Shown piece by piece: positions 1 through 13,400 of a DNA stretch of 64,000 nucleotides (positions are counted from its first letter, which is position 1; each line of letters begins with the position of its first letter). The position numbers and the translations under genes were made by a program. The notes under the pieces were generated by a model that had not been told where the DNA came from, did no database searches, and worked only from the letters and a program-made list of their open reading frames with translations. Source of the stretch: Rotaria sordida (Eukaryota; Rotifera; Eurotatoria; Philodinida; Philodinidae); assembly GCA_905250125.1 (NCBI GenBank), contig CAJNOL010000442.1:1-64000 (forward strand), given 5' to 3'.

Positions 1-3000
1 GTATTGAACGTTGTTCAGCCTATGAAATGTAAAGTTCTTGTTTTGAACAATATAAAGTTTAAAAAAACAAAAAAAAATTTTTTTACTCTTTCTTCAACAC
101 CGACAAATGGAATTTGTTGAATATTACTGTTATCAGTTGTAGAAACTGTTATTTCATTTGTACGTGAATATGTATTAAGATCTTGAACAAAATTTAAATA
201 ATTAATTAAACCTGGTTTTCCTGGATCAGAATATTTATCTCGAAGAAGTGTCATATCAGCTTCAGTTAATTGTGGTCCAATAAAAGCACGATAAAATTGA
301 CTATCAGTTATTTCACCCATCTTATGTTTATCATATTGTTCCATTATTGATAAAACATCAATGCCACGTTGTTTACAATATGTAGCAATACGTTGAAGAA
401 CATTTTGTAAACGTTCACTTTCATCTTCTGTACCTACATGACGAGTTGAACGCCATGAATTGAGATATGGTGGAGCAGCATTTGTAAAATTTTCTGGATA
501 TGGTGTAATTGTTGTTTCTGGATATTCTGAAATGAAAGTTTGAATATCAGAAATCAAACATCAATACTAAGAGTATTTAAATATTTATAATCAGTAATCA
601 TACAATGAAAATGAGTTTCTCTTTGATAAGATTCCTTTTATATGCATCTCGAGATCTTCACGAAAGATTTGTATTATTTAAAATTAATGTTTTTGGCATT
701 TCATTCACCTAAAAGAAGGTTTTTTCATTTTTGTATCCGTGCTCAGTCAAGTTGCTAACAATGGATAAAATCAAGTTTTTGAAAAATCTTACAAGAAAAT
801 TTTGTAGCTTGAAGAGTTCTCTACAAAACGTCATATTTATTTTTCAAAAATACTTTTTTGCACTTGTAGTAATTTTAAATGGAAACGAATGTAGTGAAAT
901 TCTTTGTTCATTTTTGTGTCACGTCGCTAACAAATGAAATTGTTGATATATGAAGGTGAGCTTGAAATTTCATGACTCTATTAGAAAACATAGATTTTAC
1001 AAAGTTTGATTGTTACCATCTAAAGATAGGACATTTTGGAAAAGCTAGATACAATTTAGATTTAGATGTACAAAACAGAAAACACAATGCTCCAGCGATG
1101 AGCTATGAGAAATCCATGTCCTAGTCGGAGTAATACAGGGAAAATTTTATGTCGAATGCGAGACGGAACGCGACTATTTTTATGATCATTCCATCGATGT
1201 CCAACATGAACATGTAGGTTCGTCATTTTCTTTAGTTCCTTCGCTCTACTCAGAAATCTAATTTTGCTCTAGAGAAAAAGATAGAATATGCGTCCGGATG
1301 ACGTAGTTCACAGTAAAAATTTCAGCTCAACGTATTGAGCTATTCAAGAGTTATTATCATATCAACAATCGAAAAGTAGATTTCCATGTTGTAAGGATTT
1401 TCCTTGAAATCTAATGATACAGAGGCCCAGTTCACGTTAAAAAGTAGCGAACACCTGCCGCTACAACTTAATAAGGCCTGATATTTCAAAATGTTGTTTC
1501 GTTACTTCTGATGAAGATTTCTCTAAAAAATTAGAGACTCTTTCAACAAAAAATTCAGTTTTTTCCAATAAGTATGTTAAATATGTCATATGTTTAGGGA
1601 ATGACAATCTCATCGGATTTGTATTCAAAGATTTACTATGGTAAACCTTACTTGAAGATCTAATTATTTCATAGCACTACGTACCTCACTATGCTCTATC
1701 CAACAATGAAAATCGCAGGTCTCTATTACTTTTCTTCCAAAAGTTACAAGCATTCTTTTCACGTGACTTTTTTCAAAAAATCGATAATAGTTCATGAAAA
1801 TCAAGTTTTCCTTCGCTGTAAGGTCTTATGAGAAAATTGCTTTGGAAGATTGATAACGGTTGATAGCGCATATTACCTTCGAGTTAAATATTTCTCAGAA
1901 AACATCTTAAAGATAGTTTTTTATAAGTCGTTCGAAATTAGAAACCTTAGAGCTTGAAAACCGCTAGCCTAGAATTTTTAAGTAGAAGACGGGACCTACA
2001 TAATTTGTTCAACACTTCTTTATCTCTCTATGTTGCATTCAACCTGTCGTTTGAACGAGTTTTTCGTTGATTTAAACACCTTTCAATCTATTACTTGATG
2101 TTTCAACTCCGCATAACGGATCATTTCAGAGAGAACGATTCATTACAGCAGGTGTAGGGATAACATTCACGTATATCCTGAAGGAATGCCGTATCTTTAT
2201 GAGATATATGGTGGATCTTCTCTCATGATTTCGTGAATCTCATTACATTCAGCCAAAGTTATGAGATGTGGCTATGTCTGTGTTTCCTAGTGTGTTCATC
2301 TTTCCTCCAGCACCCACAACTATGAGATATGTCTGTGTGTATGTTTGTATTTCCTTCCTCATGATTGCTTGAGAGATGCCGCATCTTTCTACACTTCTCC
2401 AGCATCCTCGATTTTCTGGATATGTGACACTACTGTCATTTCAAGATCAAATAAAAATCAAAGGATACAAAACAAAAATATTTTTATTGATCAATCGTTA
2501 TATTAAAAATTTTCATCATTAGACTTACTTCGATTAATAATATCACAAAATTCTCGATAACAAATCGATCCATCATGTTTAAGATCATATTTTTGAAAGA
2601 GTAATTCTTCTTCTACCGATGATAATTGAAGACGTAAATTAGTATCCAAACATCTTCATAAAGAATAATAATAAAAATAAAATACTTCTAAATATTTACC
2701 GTTTAAATTGTGATGCAGTAACATAACCCGAACGAAGACGATCAAAATCATGAAAAAATTCTGTTACACGAAGACCTAATGCAATTGTTTTAATACGAAT
2801 TTTTTCTTCAGCTAATCGAATTATTGTTTGAACATCTGCTGGAGATGTCGATATTGAACTATAAACATTCAGAATATGTCAAACAAAAAAAGAAATATTA
2901 AATCAAACGTTTTATTTTGCAAATAAACATATTTCATAATGTAATTAATTACATATGTCTCTCATACGTCACAAAAGACCTAGTCGATTGTCTCTAAAAG

Positions 3001-4200
3001 AATCCTCGGAGATTCCTGACAGAGATTTCCTGGAGATTTAAGAGAGAGCTTCAGGAACTTACTATAGGATGTCCAGTAAGTCATAAAACAGACACACTAA
3101 AAATTGAATATCTTCATTATAGCTCGACCAGACGGGCTCATTTTTTTACCAAGAATAGAGGCATGTTCACACTTCAAATTCATTTGGACAAGGTCAGTAA
3201 GAACCTTTATTAAATACCACTTCAACAAGAAAATTTTACTTGTTCACAAATAGGAAAAGAAAACAATATGGTCACCATAGGTTCTCACTAGTCTCACCCA
3301 TAAGGATTTAGAGTGTAAACATGTCTCTATTCTTGGTAAAATAATGAGCCCGTTTGGTCGAGCTATAATGAAGATATTCAATTTTTAGTGTGTCTGTTTC
3401 ATGACTTACTGGACACCCTATATAAAATCATCAATTAAATCTTGTTTCTTGTTGGAGAAATCTAGTCTCCAAAAAACCCGACATAGCTGATTTTTGTGAG
3501 AAACTTTTCGATGCGAAGAAAACGTTGGACAAAAACGTTTCGGCCTAATGAAATGATCGCCTCATTGATTAGCATCTAGTTCGAAAGTTTCAGTTTTCTA
3601 TCATTTAAAATAGCGAAATTCCACAAAATCAGGTTTTCGCTGGGAGAACCAAAATTGTCCTTCCTATCCGAACCCCTTCGCAGGGTTTTCAAATTTTTTT
3701 GAACTAATACATTTTCGAAAGAGAACTATTCATTTGAGCTGAAACTTTCAGGAGACAGTAAGGATCATTAGGTCTATTATTAGGAAAATTTTCAGGCAGA
3801 AATTCTTTGTTCATAATATCCTGTGATAGGCTGAAAATTCAATAAACTGATTATAACTCGAGAAGAAAGGCCTAATGACACGAACCTTTTTAGGGTTTTT
3901 ATCTACATTATGAATCCTATCTATGAGTAAAATATAAGTTTAAACAGCATTTATTAGTTGGATAGGTTTTCTCTTAAAACTACAGAATAATTTATTTGAA
4001 TTATTGAATGTTTACATCAGTATTCTCCTAATCTCATATTTTTTGACAATCAAATGGATACTTTTTAGCATAGAAAATGATATATAACACTGAAGTTTTA
4101 TCGTAGATATTATCCAACAGGAACAAAATTTATCTTGATCTGTAATTAGTAAACTTGGCATATAATACCTGCTTGGCATAAGTCCAACGCTGACCACCAT
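1..4200 (-). CDS. EF-hand calcium-binding-type protein, 3' end outside window
   Basis: I assembled five exons on the minus strand: 4200-4169, 2858-2700, 2653-2529, 526-87 and 19-<1, with phase-consistent GT-AG junctions. The first exon gives only MVVSVGLMPSS. Exon 2 encodes a helix-loop-helix-like block (ALGLRVTEFFHDFDRLRSG). Exon 3 has KYDLKHDGSICYREF, a loop close to a canonical EF-hand (D, D, S, E). Exon 4 has two more degenerate hands (MEQYDKHKMGEITDSQF and DKYSDPGKPGLINYLNF). This repeated degenerate EF-hand arrangement recalls EFCAB6-like ciliary/sperm proteins, but I cannot fix the orthologue. The 2.0-kb intron (2528-527) and the 1.3-kb first intron are long for this locus, and the latter holds a foldback element. 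The gene diverges from LRRCC1 with only about 250 bases between start codons. The first exon is the least certain part. Confidence 0.7.
3060..3423. mobile_element. Foldback MITE in first intron of the EF-hand gene
   Basis: About 360 bases with inverted ends: TAGGATGTCCAGTAAGTCAT on the left and ATGACTTACTGGACACCCTA on the right. The arms pair through TTGAATATCTTCATTATAGC and CCAAGAATAGAGGCATGTTC. The same arm sequences recur in the CD2BP2 intron (40021-40921), so this is one family. TIR plus TA ends resemble Tc1/mariner MITEs; no coding capacity. Confidence 0.85.
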
Positions 4201-4449
4201 TTGTATTCGTTGTTACCTTAATTAATATTCTACTCTGTACAAACTATGTACAACAGCCATTCGTGTTTTGTATAACCTTGTCAACACCCTTCCGAATGAA
4301 TTTTATCTTCTTATTTTATCACATTAATGCACATAGAGGTCGTTCTTTGCTATGAGTGAATCATTCCAATCAGATTATTATCATTATTATTTTCAAAATA
4401 TTGATGTACATGTAGTATTTGTATATATATAAAATCTTAAGATCTAATA

Positions 4450-7400
4450 ATGGATTTTGATTTAAATAATAATGATCAGTTTAATACTAAATCAACTGAT
4501 CTTAGTTTAATGGCACATGGTATTCGAAATATCGATGAAATACCTTTACATAAAAATTTACTTTCAATTAATTTACATTCAAATGAAATTGAACGAATAA
4601 ATGGTTTAACTGGATTAAATTATTTAACACATCTTGATTTATCATCAAATAATATAACACGTATACAAGGTCTTGAAGGTCTTGTTTCATTAGATACATT
4701 AAATTTAGCATCAAATAAAATTGTTATTGTTGAAGGTTTATTTGCATTAAAGTAAAATAATTTATAAAAAAAAAACAAAAATTTTTTTTTTTTTAATATA
4801 ATCTCATGTTTAGAAAATTATCATGGCTTAATTTATCATATAATAAAATTGAATATTTACAAGGTTTTCAAGATCTTTGGGGAGCTGAATATAATTTAGC
4901 TATTATACAAATGCATGGAAATCAAATTAAGTAAGAATATATTTAAACAAAAAAAAAAAAAAGGATAAATATTTTATTATTTTAAAATTAGTTCTTTGGA
5001 TGATGTTATTAAAAATATGAATGGTCTTTCTCGATTACAACATCTTACTTTACGAGAAAATCCAATAGCAAAAAAAGATGGTATTAATTTAAATTTTTCT
5101 TTATTTTATTTTTTTTCGTATAAATAGCTTATCGAGTTACATTATTTAATCGTCTTCGAACATTAATTAGTCTTGATGGAATGGATAAACATGGCAAAAA
5201 AGATATGAATAGTCAAGGTCTTACAGGTAATTTATTACCAAAAAAAAGAATCTTCGATTTAATATTTCTTTATTTAGGAATTGAACAGTATGTTGGTTTA
5301 ACAAATGAAACAAGAGAACAATTAGTATGTTATTTAAAAACAAAAAATATGTTCCCTTAACGAATAATTTCAATTATTTTCTTTTATAATTTAGCATGAT
5401 GTAACAAATTCAATATCACAACAATATCCAAAAATAGCTGCAGCACTTAATGCTCTTCGACATAATCCAAAACCTATGGAATCAAGTACAACAACAAGTG
5501 CTGATATTCATAATGGATCTCTTTCGGTATTTTTGTTTTCAATCTATTAACATAAATTATTATCAGACCATCAATTGATGGATCTACACGGTTGGAAAAA
5601 ATATTATTCCAGGGGGGTAACGCTATAATTTCAAATAGAAGACATAATGAATTTTATATCAAATGAAAGCTCGTCAAAAATGGTGTTTATTGATACTAAA
5701 TAGTGAGGCTTGTAAAAACTTTCTAATGTCAAATTTAAGAAGTTTTCAGAAATTTTATTTTTTTGGGGTAGAAAATCAAGGTGCCACTGATTCAAAAATG
5801 AAGTCAATTTTTTTTCTTGAATATTTTTACATGGTTTGATAGACCTCGTTGAGCTCTACAAAACTGTGCATGTTTAAAATTTTTTGAGGCATCTTTTTGA
5901 GATAATAAGTTCAAAAAACTACTCGGGAAACCTCAAAAACTCTTTTTTTTTCAAATTGAAGAAACACGCTCAATTTTTCAATAAAAGTAGCTTTTTTCGT
6001 TGTTTTTACTGCCTTGGACGTCTCGAAATATACTCGTTCGATGCAGTGTGAAAAGCTGCGTCTAATGAGTATGTTTCGAAACGCCTGACGGAGTAAAAAC
6101 AATGAAAAAAGCTACTTTTATTGAAAAAGTAAGTGTTGTTCTTCTACATGAAAAATATGAATTTTTTTCATGTTTTCTAAGATTTTCCAAATAGTTTTTT
6201 GAATTTTTTATCGCAAAAAAAGTGTCTTAAAAATTTTGTTAATGTATACAGTTTCATAGAGCTCGACGAGCTCTATCGAACCGTGTAAAAATATTCAAGA
6301 AAAACATTTTACTCCATTCTTGAATCACTAGTACTTTAATTTTCCATCCCAAAAAAAGTATAAAATTTATTAAGCTCGACATTAAAAGGTTTTCATAACT
6401 CTCACTATTTAATACCAATAAACCCCATTTTTAACGAGCTTTCATTTGATATAAAATTTATGATGTCTTCTATTTGAAATTATAGCGTTACCCCCCTGGA
6501 ATAATATTTTTTCCAACCGTGTAGATGTACACAAATGATTTCTTTTAAGATTAGTTTTTGAGTAAATTTTTAAAAAAAAAAGGCGATCAACTTTTAAATT
6601 ATGATTAGATTAATTTTATCATTTGATTTTTATTACAGGCAGTGGAAAGTGATTGTATTCCTCGTAGTAGAAAAATTGACTCGAAATCTGCAACTCGACG
6701 TCCGTTAACTCATGATAAACGTTCAGGTCTTTTTCTTTTTTTTTTTTATTCGAAAACTTCTATTTCTCTTTATTCTCAACTTCAGTTCGATCACCATCTA
6801 CAGATAATGAATCGGATTCAATGCCAACAAAAACTTCTCGTTTAAAACCACGATCAACAATTACTAATACTATCATACAATCTACACCTCGACAACAACC
6901 AACAACAACGTAAATAGAAAAAAGAAAATATTATTTTTCTTTTATTTCTTTCTTTTTTAGTAAAAAAATGTGTACTAAAAATCCAATATCATTAAATAAT
7001 ACTTCTCCACCTGTAATAATTGATACAAAATCTCATAGTATGATTGATGAAAATACACGTCCATTTACAATAAATACTCATCAACATTTATATAATACAA
7101 CACGTGAACGTGATTGTGATGAATATCATTATCGATCAAGTCGAGATAATGATAATGATGATATTAATGAAATATATACATCAACTTTACGTGAATTAGA
7201 TAATGAACGTGATAAACGTTGGCGTGCTGAACAAGAAATAAAACATTTAAATGATATTATTAATGAATTTAAAAAACGAGGTTTATTTTGTATTTCTTTT
7301 AATTGAATAAAATAATTTTTATATTTATAGCAAATGATGGTCGAACAAATGAAACTATTTTACATGAATTAACAGAAAAACATAAACAAAGATTAGCTGA

Positions 7401-10400
7401 TGAAAAATCAAAATTTCAAGATTTAACTGCAATTCTCGATGATTATAAAGTATCTATTGAAATACAATTTACTAGATGTTTGTTTTTTTTTGTAAATATT
7501 CTATAGGCACGTCTTCGAAGTACAGAAGATCAATTATCATCATATAAAAAAGCTCAAGAAACAAATTTACAATTAATTAAAACTCTTGAAAGTAGTTTAA
7601 GTAAATTAGAAAGTGAAAAAAATGAACTTCGTATAACTGAAGTAAAGAAAAACAAAAAAAGAAATTTCATTTGATTTAATTAATCAAGTAAAAAATTTTT
7701 TTTAAGAATGAAAAAATACGAAATTGGGAACGTCGTAGTAATTCATTACAACATGAAAATGAAATTTTACAACAAGAATTAAAAACAATTAAACAACAAT
7801 TACATGAATGTCAACAACTTTATACAACCAGAGATATTAAACATAAGTTAATAGAAAATATTAAAACATTAAATTTATTGACTTTATTTTAATTGTTGGT
7901 TTTTTTTCTTGTAGACAAGAACTTGAAAAATGTCGAATTGATTTACAAGCAACTGAAGTACAACAATATCTTAAACAAGAAATTCAACGAAAAGAAGATA
8001 TTCATAGAACTGAATTAACACATCAACAAGAAAAGTAAGAGACTTTTTACTGAGAATGCCATTAGGTGGCAGAGCTCATCGGGTCCGGGTCCGGATCCGA
8101 ATCTATTTACATAATAGACATAGTCCCGAGTCAAAAGCAATTAATTAATTCGGAGATTTCTCTCGCCAGTAGTTCGATATTTCTTGTTAAAGAATTCAAC
8201 GAATGAATTTAGGAAGATTTAAACGAAAAAAACTGAGTAACTCCTGCCAAGAAAGTCTAGTCACAATATATTCGCTCATTTTCCAATCAGTGAAAAGCAA
8301 TTAGTAAAACTCAGAATTTTGTGTTCTTTCTAAATATGGACTCAGAAATTTTGTGTTCTTTCTAAATATGGACTCAGAAATTTTGTGTCTATTTTTACTC
8401 TACAGTAATGAGAGAATCATTGAAAGGCTTAAAAAATTAGTTTAAACGAAATGGTTGGACTGAAGTTTCTTGCCACAATGTTTGTTTGTTTTTGGTCTGC
8501 TTGAAAGTATTTCAGACGAGCGAAAAACTATGGATTATGATCAAAATTTTATGCGCTCAAAAATTGTGCATATTCTTTTGTTCGATAGAAGTAAGGGAAT
8601 CTTTGAAAGGCATACAAATTGGAATGGTACAGCGAGCAAGCAGGTTTTTGTTAACACTCCCATAAGTCCGTTTGTGAAGGTACTCAAAATTATCAGTATC
8701 GGCGATTTTATAGAGCGAACACTTCTGTACAACATGTGATATCATACGAAACTATAGCTTAAAGTGATAGCGATCTTCTTAAGAATTAATTTCTACATAA
8801 AACCCACTTTCTTCAAAATATCGATTTTTTGAAAAAATGAAGGTGATATACAAAAATGAAAATTTAGATGCCTTTTTGGAAGACAAAAAGAAAGTCAAAT
8901 GGTGCGTTCTGTAGGGTAAATTTTGCTCTACAAGCTCATATATCAACAAATGTTTTCAACTTTTAGTTTCAGATCTCAATAGTGAGCATGTATGAAAAGT
9001 TTTTTCGTCTAAACTAATATTTTTAGTATTTCAAAGATGCTCTCACCACTGTCGAAAAATAATAGACACAAAATTCTGAGTTTTACTAATTGCTTTTGAC
9101 TGTCACTAGTTGCTTTTCAGTGATTGGAAAATGAGCGAGCATATTGTGTCAAGACTTTCTTGACACGAGTTATTATGCATTAATCGAGTAGAATTTCTAG
9201 TACTAAAAGTCTATAAGAACAAACATAATGATCACTTCGTGAAATATCATACCTCGAGGGAAAAAAATGTACTTTACCTTGAGAACACATTGTTTTTAAA
9301 GTACTTATAAGTGCTCTCAAGTAGTTCTTTTCCTTTGGCGTATTAAACTATGAATGTAGGTATTATCCTTTCATCTTAAATCTTAGGATTTTACTTCTTT
9401 TTGTTCAAAAATTCTAAATTGAAATTTTTTAATTTATATTAAATTAGTAAAAATCTTCGATATAATTAATATCTTGTTTTTTTTTTTCACAAAAAATAAA
9501 TGATATTTAGATTACAATCATTAGCAATTGAATATAAAAAACTTGAAGATGAATTTCGTGATGCATTAAAAATTGAAGAACGTCGATATCAAGAAGTAAT
9601 TAAATCTTTTCTATAAATTAAAATCAAAATCAAATAATTTATTTTTAGTTATTAAAAACTAATGAAATTATTCAAAAAGAAAATGAACTTCTTCAATCAT
9701 CTTCAACAAATATAAAACAACGTGAAGAATCTGATCGAAAAATGGTTAATGATTTAATGGTGGTAAGTTATCACATACGAAATTCTAAGAGAGGATCTGT
9801 TAGACTGCCGCTAAAGTTTTTTTTATTTAACTCAAATGAGAGATTATATCATAAAACTTATAAATCTAAAATATTAGATTTTCTGACGTACTTATGAAAG
9901 ATACCAAAGATCATAATCCTTCAATACAAATGGTTTTTTTTTGTCTGTGATCGTCCCATTGAGTTATGAAATGCCAGAGCTTATCGTGTCCAAGAATTTT
10001 TAGACCCGGACCCGGTCGATAAAAGTTTTTTGGACGCGGAACTGGAACCAAACAGTTTTTTCTGTTCACTTCGGACCGATTAAAGTTGTTGGATTCGGAC
10101 CTAATTGATCGGCCTTTTGCGGGTAGGGCCCAAGAATTTCTGGACCCGGGCTCTGCCCGAATCCGGTAGAGTCCGATGGGCTCTAGAGGTCATTATAATA
10201 AGTTTTAGTAATCGATCATGCTTCCATAAGGCAAGGAGAGAGTCTGTATTTAATGGTCGACTTTTTGATAGTACTTTGCGTCTAACCTCGTCGCGTCATG
10301 GAGTCTTAAAAAATGAATCTAGTTTTCGAAATCTCTTGAAATTCTGCATCTTTGAATATATTATACAAAGTACAAAATGACGTGTGCGAAGTTTTAATAG

Positions 10401-13400
10401 AAACTACAATTGTTGCGGTAAGTAACAAAGCTGTAAAATGATATTTCGTATTCAGCAGTTTTTTACAGCATAGCTTATATACCTCCTCTAGATCATTTTG
10501 TAGAGAACTTTTTTCTGCATCTTTTGAGACAATTCCTAATTGAACTACCGAAAAAAAAAATTTATTTAATTTAAAATGAAATATTAATGTTTAGATATAT
10601 ATTTTTTTATAGTTAGTTCGTGAACAAAAACAACGTTTACAAGAACGAGCAAAAGCAAATGATAATTTAACACAACAAAATAAACATTTAACAACAAAAT
10701 TAGAACGTACAATAGATGAATTAAAAAAAATTCGTGAACAAATTTTATTATTACAAAAAGAACGTCGTGAATTAGATGCACGTCTTGTTGCTCAAGAATC
10801 AGTTTTATCAGGTTTAAGAGAAGAAAAAAAATTATGGAGTCATGAATTAGCACATCAAGGTTTTTATTTTATTCTTTTTTTTTATCTTTTTTTGTTTTTT
10901 TAAATTTTATTATTAGGTGCTTCATTAGCTCAAGATCGTGGTCGTTTAGAATCAACTATACAAACTTTAACTAGTGAAGTGAATACATTAAAAAAACAAT
11001 TAGATAAAGAAGTTGATACATGTCGTATCAAACAAACGATTATTGCAAGTCAATTGGACACAATTCAAAAACTCAAAGATGTAATTATATTATTTAAAAT
11101 TCATATAAAATGCAGAATATTCCATCAGAATAAAACTGGATTTTTTCACTCAGAATAGAAACAATTCTTCTTTTTCGGTACACATTTCCAGTATATTCCA
11201 TTCAAGTGTTACAGAATATTTCTCGAGACCCTGATTTTAGCAAACTGACCTGCTCAAAACAGGGATCATTCATTAATGAAACTGAAAACAAACATTAGCC
11301 TTTGACTCATCATAATGAATTACTCCTGTCTTGAACTATTTTCGAGTCTTTCAAAGTCAATTTGCTGAAATCGGAGATCTCGAAAAAATTTCTGTAACTC
11401 CTGAATGGAACATGCTGAAAAATTGAACCGAAAGAGAAGAATTTTTCTTATCGATTGGTTGTATCATAGGTCAAAATACAATACATATCTTTTTTGTCAA
11501 AATCCCCGCATAGAATACACCTGATTGATCAGTTGTTAAACAAAAAGATTTTTTAATATAAATAAAGGCGACTTTAAGGTTTTGACTATAGAAGGGGATA
11601 TATATAGGCTTCCTCTATCCAATAATGCATGTATTATCAAGATCCATTACGTACCGTTGACATGTCAATAGATAGCGCCACCTTCGACGCATTCCGCAGT
11701 GGTCGGCGGCGAAGTTGGCGCCATTCTATCAGCAAGTTAACGGTACGTTGATAATACATGCACCGTTTGATAGAGGAAGCCTACATATATCCCGTTCTGT
11801 AGTCAAAACCTTATAATCGTCTTTCTCAGGATCTGCTCTTTTGAATGGTGAAAACCACAGGTCTCTATGTTGTTCCTATCAAAAGTTATTCAAAAAAAAA
11901 CAGGCAGGGCTATTGCTTTTTGAAACCGACAATAGAAGTAAATAAAATAGGATAGATCTTAATGTTTTCATCAATTGTTTGTCTGTGATAGAAAATGTAC
12001 GAATATAATTTTATACGCATTATTAAAGGTACAATTCAAATTAAACAACTGGGTGAGATCAATTTGTAAGACGGTTTTTTTTTAATATTTGCTTATAGTC
12101 TTTATATAATCATTTTGCATAATTTGATTTTTTGTACTCAATATTTTTACTTTTCATTTTGCAGTTATGTTGAATCATTCAGTATTAAATCTTCTGAAAT
12201 ATTCAATCGCATATAAATTGCTCAGTTTTTGAAATCCATATGTCCTGAATTTATATCTATAATTGAAACTAAGGGTGTACAGCTCACGTTCATATGAGCG
12301 ATTTTCCTGTCTCGAATAGGAGAGGTATTTTGAGTTTGATTTCTTACAAAAAAACGTTTTTTTTTACAAAAAAGGTAAGTCCTTAGTAAAAAACAGCTTT
12401 TTTAGTAATAAAATTTGTTTTGAACAAAAACATCAAATTCAAAATTTTAAAAAGACAATTACAGATTCGGATTTATCGACCCCGAAAACCTTTGGTCAAA
12501 CTTTATACACAACGGTAATCTTCCTTCCCTATTTTAGTTAGGAAAACCGCTTTCAAGAGCCCATCGGATTGGTCCCGAACCAGGACCTGGTTGGGTCTGA
12601 TTTTATGGATGCTACTCTGAAAAAAAGAGCTAATTATAAGTTGATTCTTATAAGATCATGATCGAGATTGCTTCAGAACTCTTAAGGATGCGTTCCTGGA
12701 GGATTATCAGGTGCGAATTAAAAAAAAATTCATTAAATATCAAGAGTACAATTCGGGACCGGGTCCGAAAAAGTTTAATCAACCGGATCCGGGTCCAAAA
12801 AAATTTAACCAACCAGATCCGGGTCTAAAAAATGTTCAATAAATCGAGTCCAGGTTCGGGTCCAAAATTTTTGGACCCGGTGGACTCTAACTCGGATCCG
12901 ATAGGCTCTACCGCTCACGCTCATATGAGCGTAAGCTGTACATCTCTAATTGAAACTACTATAATAGGTTATTATGATAACCCAATTGAGTTCATCGTAG
13001 AAAGGAAAAAAAAAAGTGACTCTTCATCGAATTCGGATCACATATCTTTTATACAACAAAATAGAACAAATATTAACATACTGCGGTAGAATGGTGATCT
13101 GATGATAGTCAACCAATTAAGTAGTAAACTACCGCCAGTATAGCGTATATTATATCGAATGGGCTATCGAACCACATATGAACTGATCTTCGATTCTCCA
13201 GATATAACAGAACTATCTTTTCAGTTGATAAGATAATTGAAAATAAGTAATATTCATTGTTTTTAATATTTAGGGTGTTGTTGAACGTGATGAAACAATA
13301 AAAAAAGCTCGTGAAGATTTAATAAATCGTCTAAAAGAACTTGAACAACAATTACAAGATGAACAATTAGTTTATCAAGAATTACAAGAAAAATATGAAA

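Noticed and set aside
2504-2529. In-frame stop after the third EF-hand exon, suggesting a separate short gene ending near 2504
   Set aside because: A GTAAGT donor sits just before it and joins in phase to the exon at 526, so it is intronic.
10105-10380. 91-residue open frame in LRRCC1 intron 15
   Set aside because: Begins in a GGGTCC-family repeat and shows no protein features.
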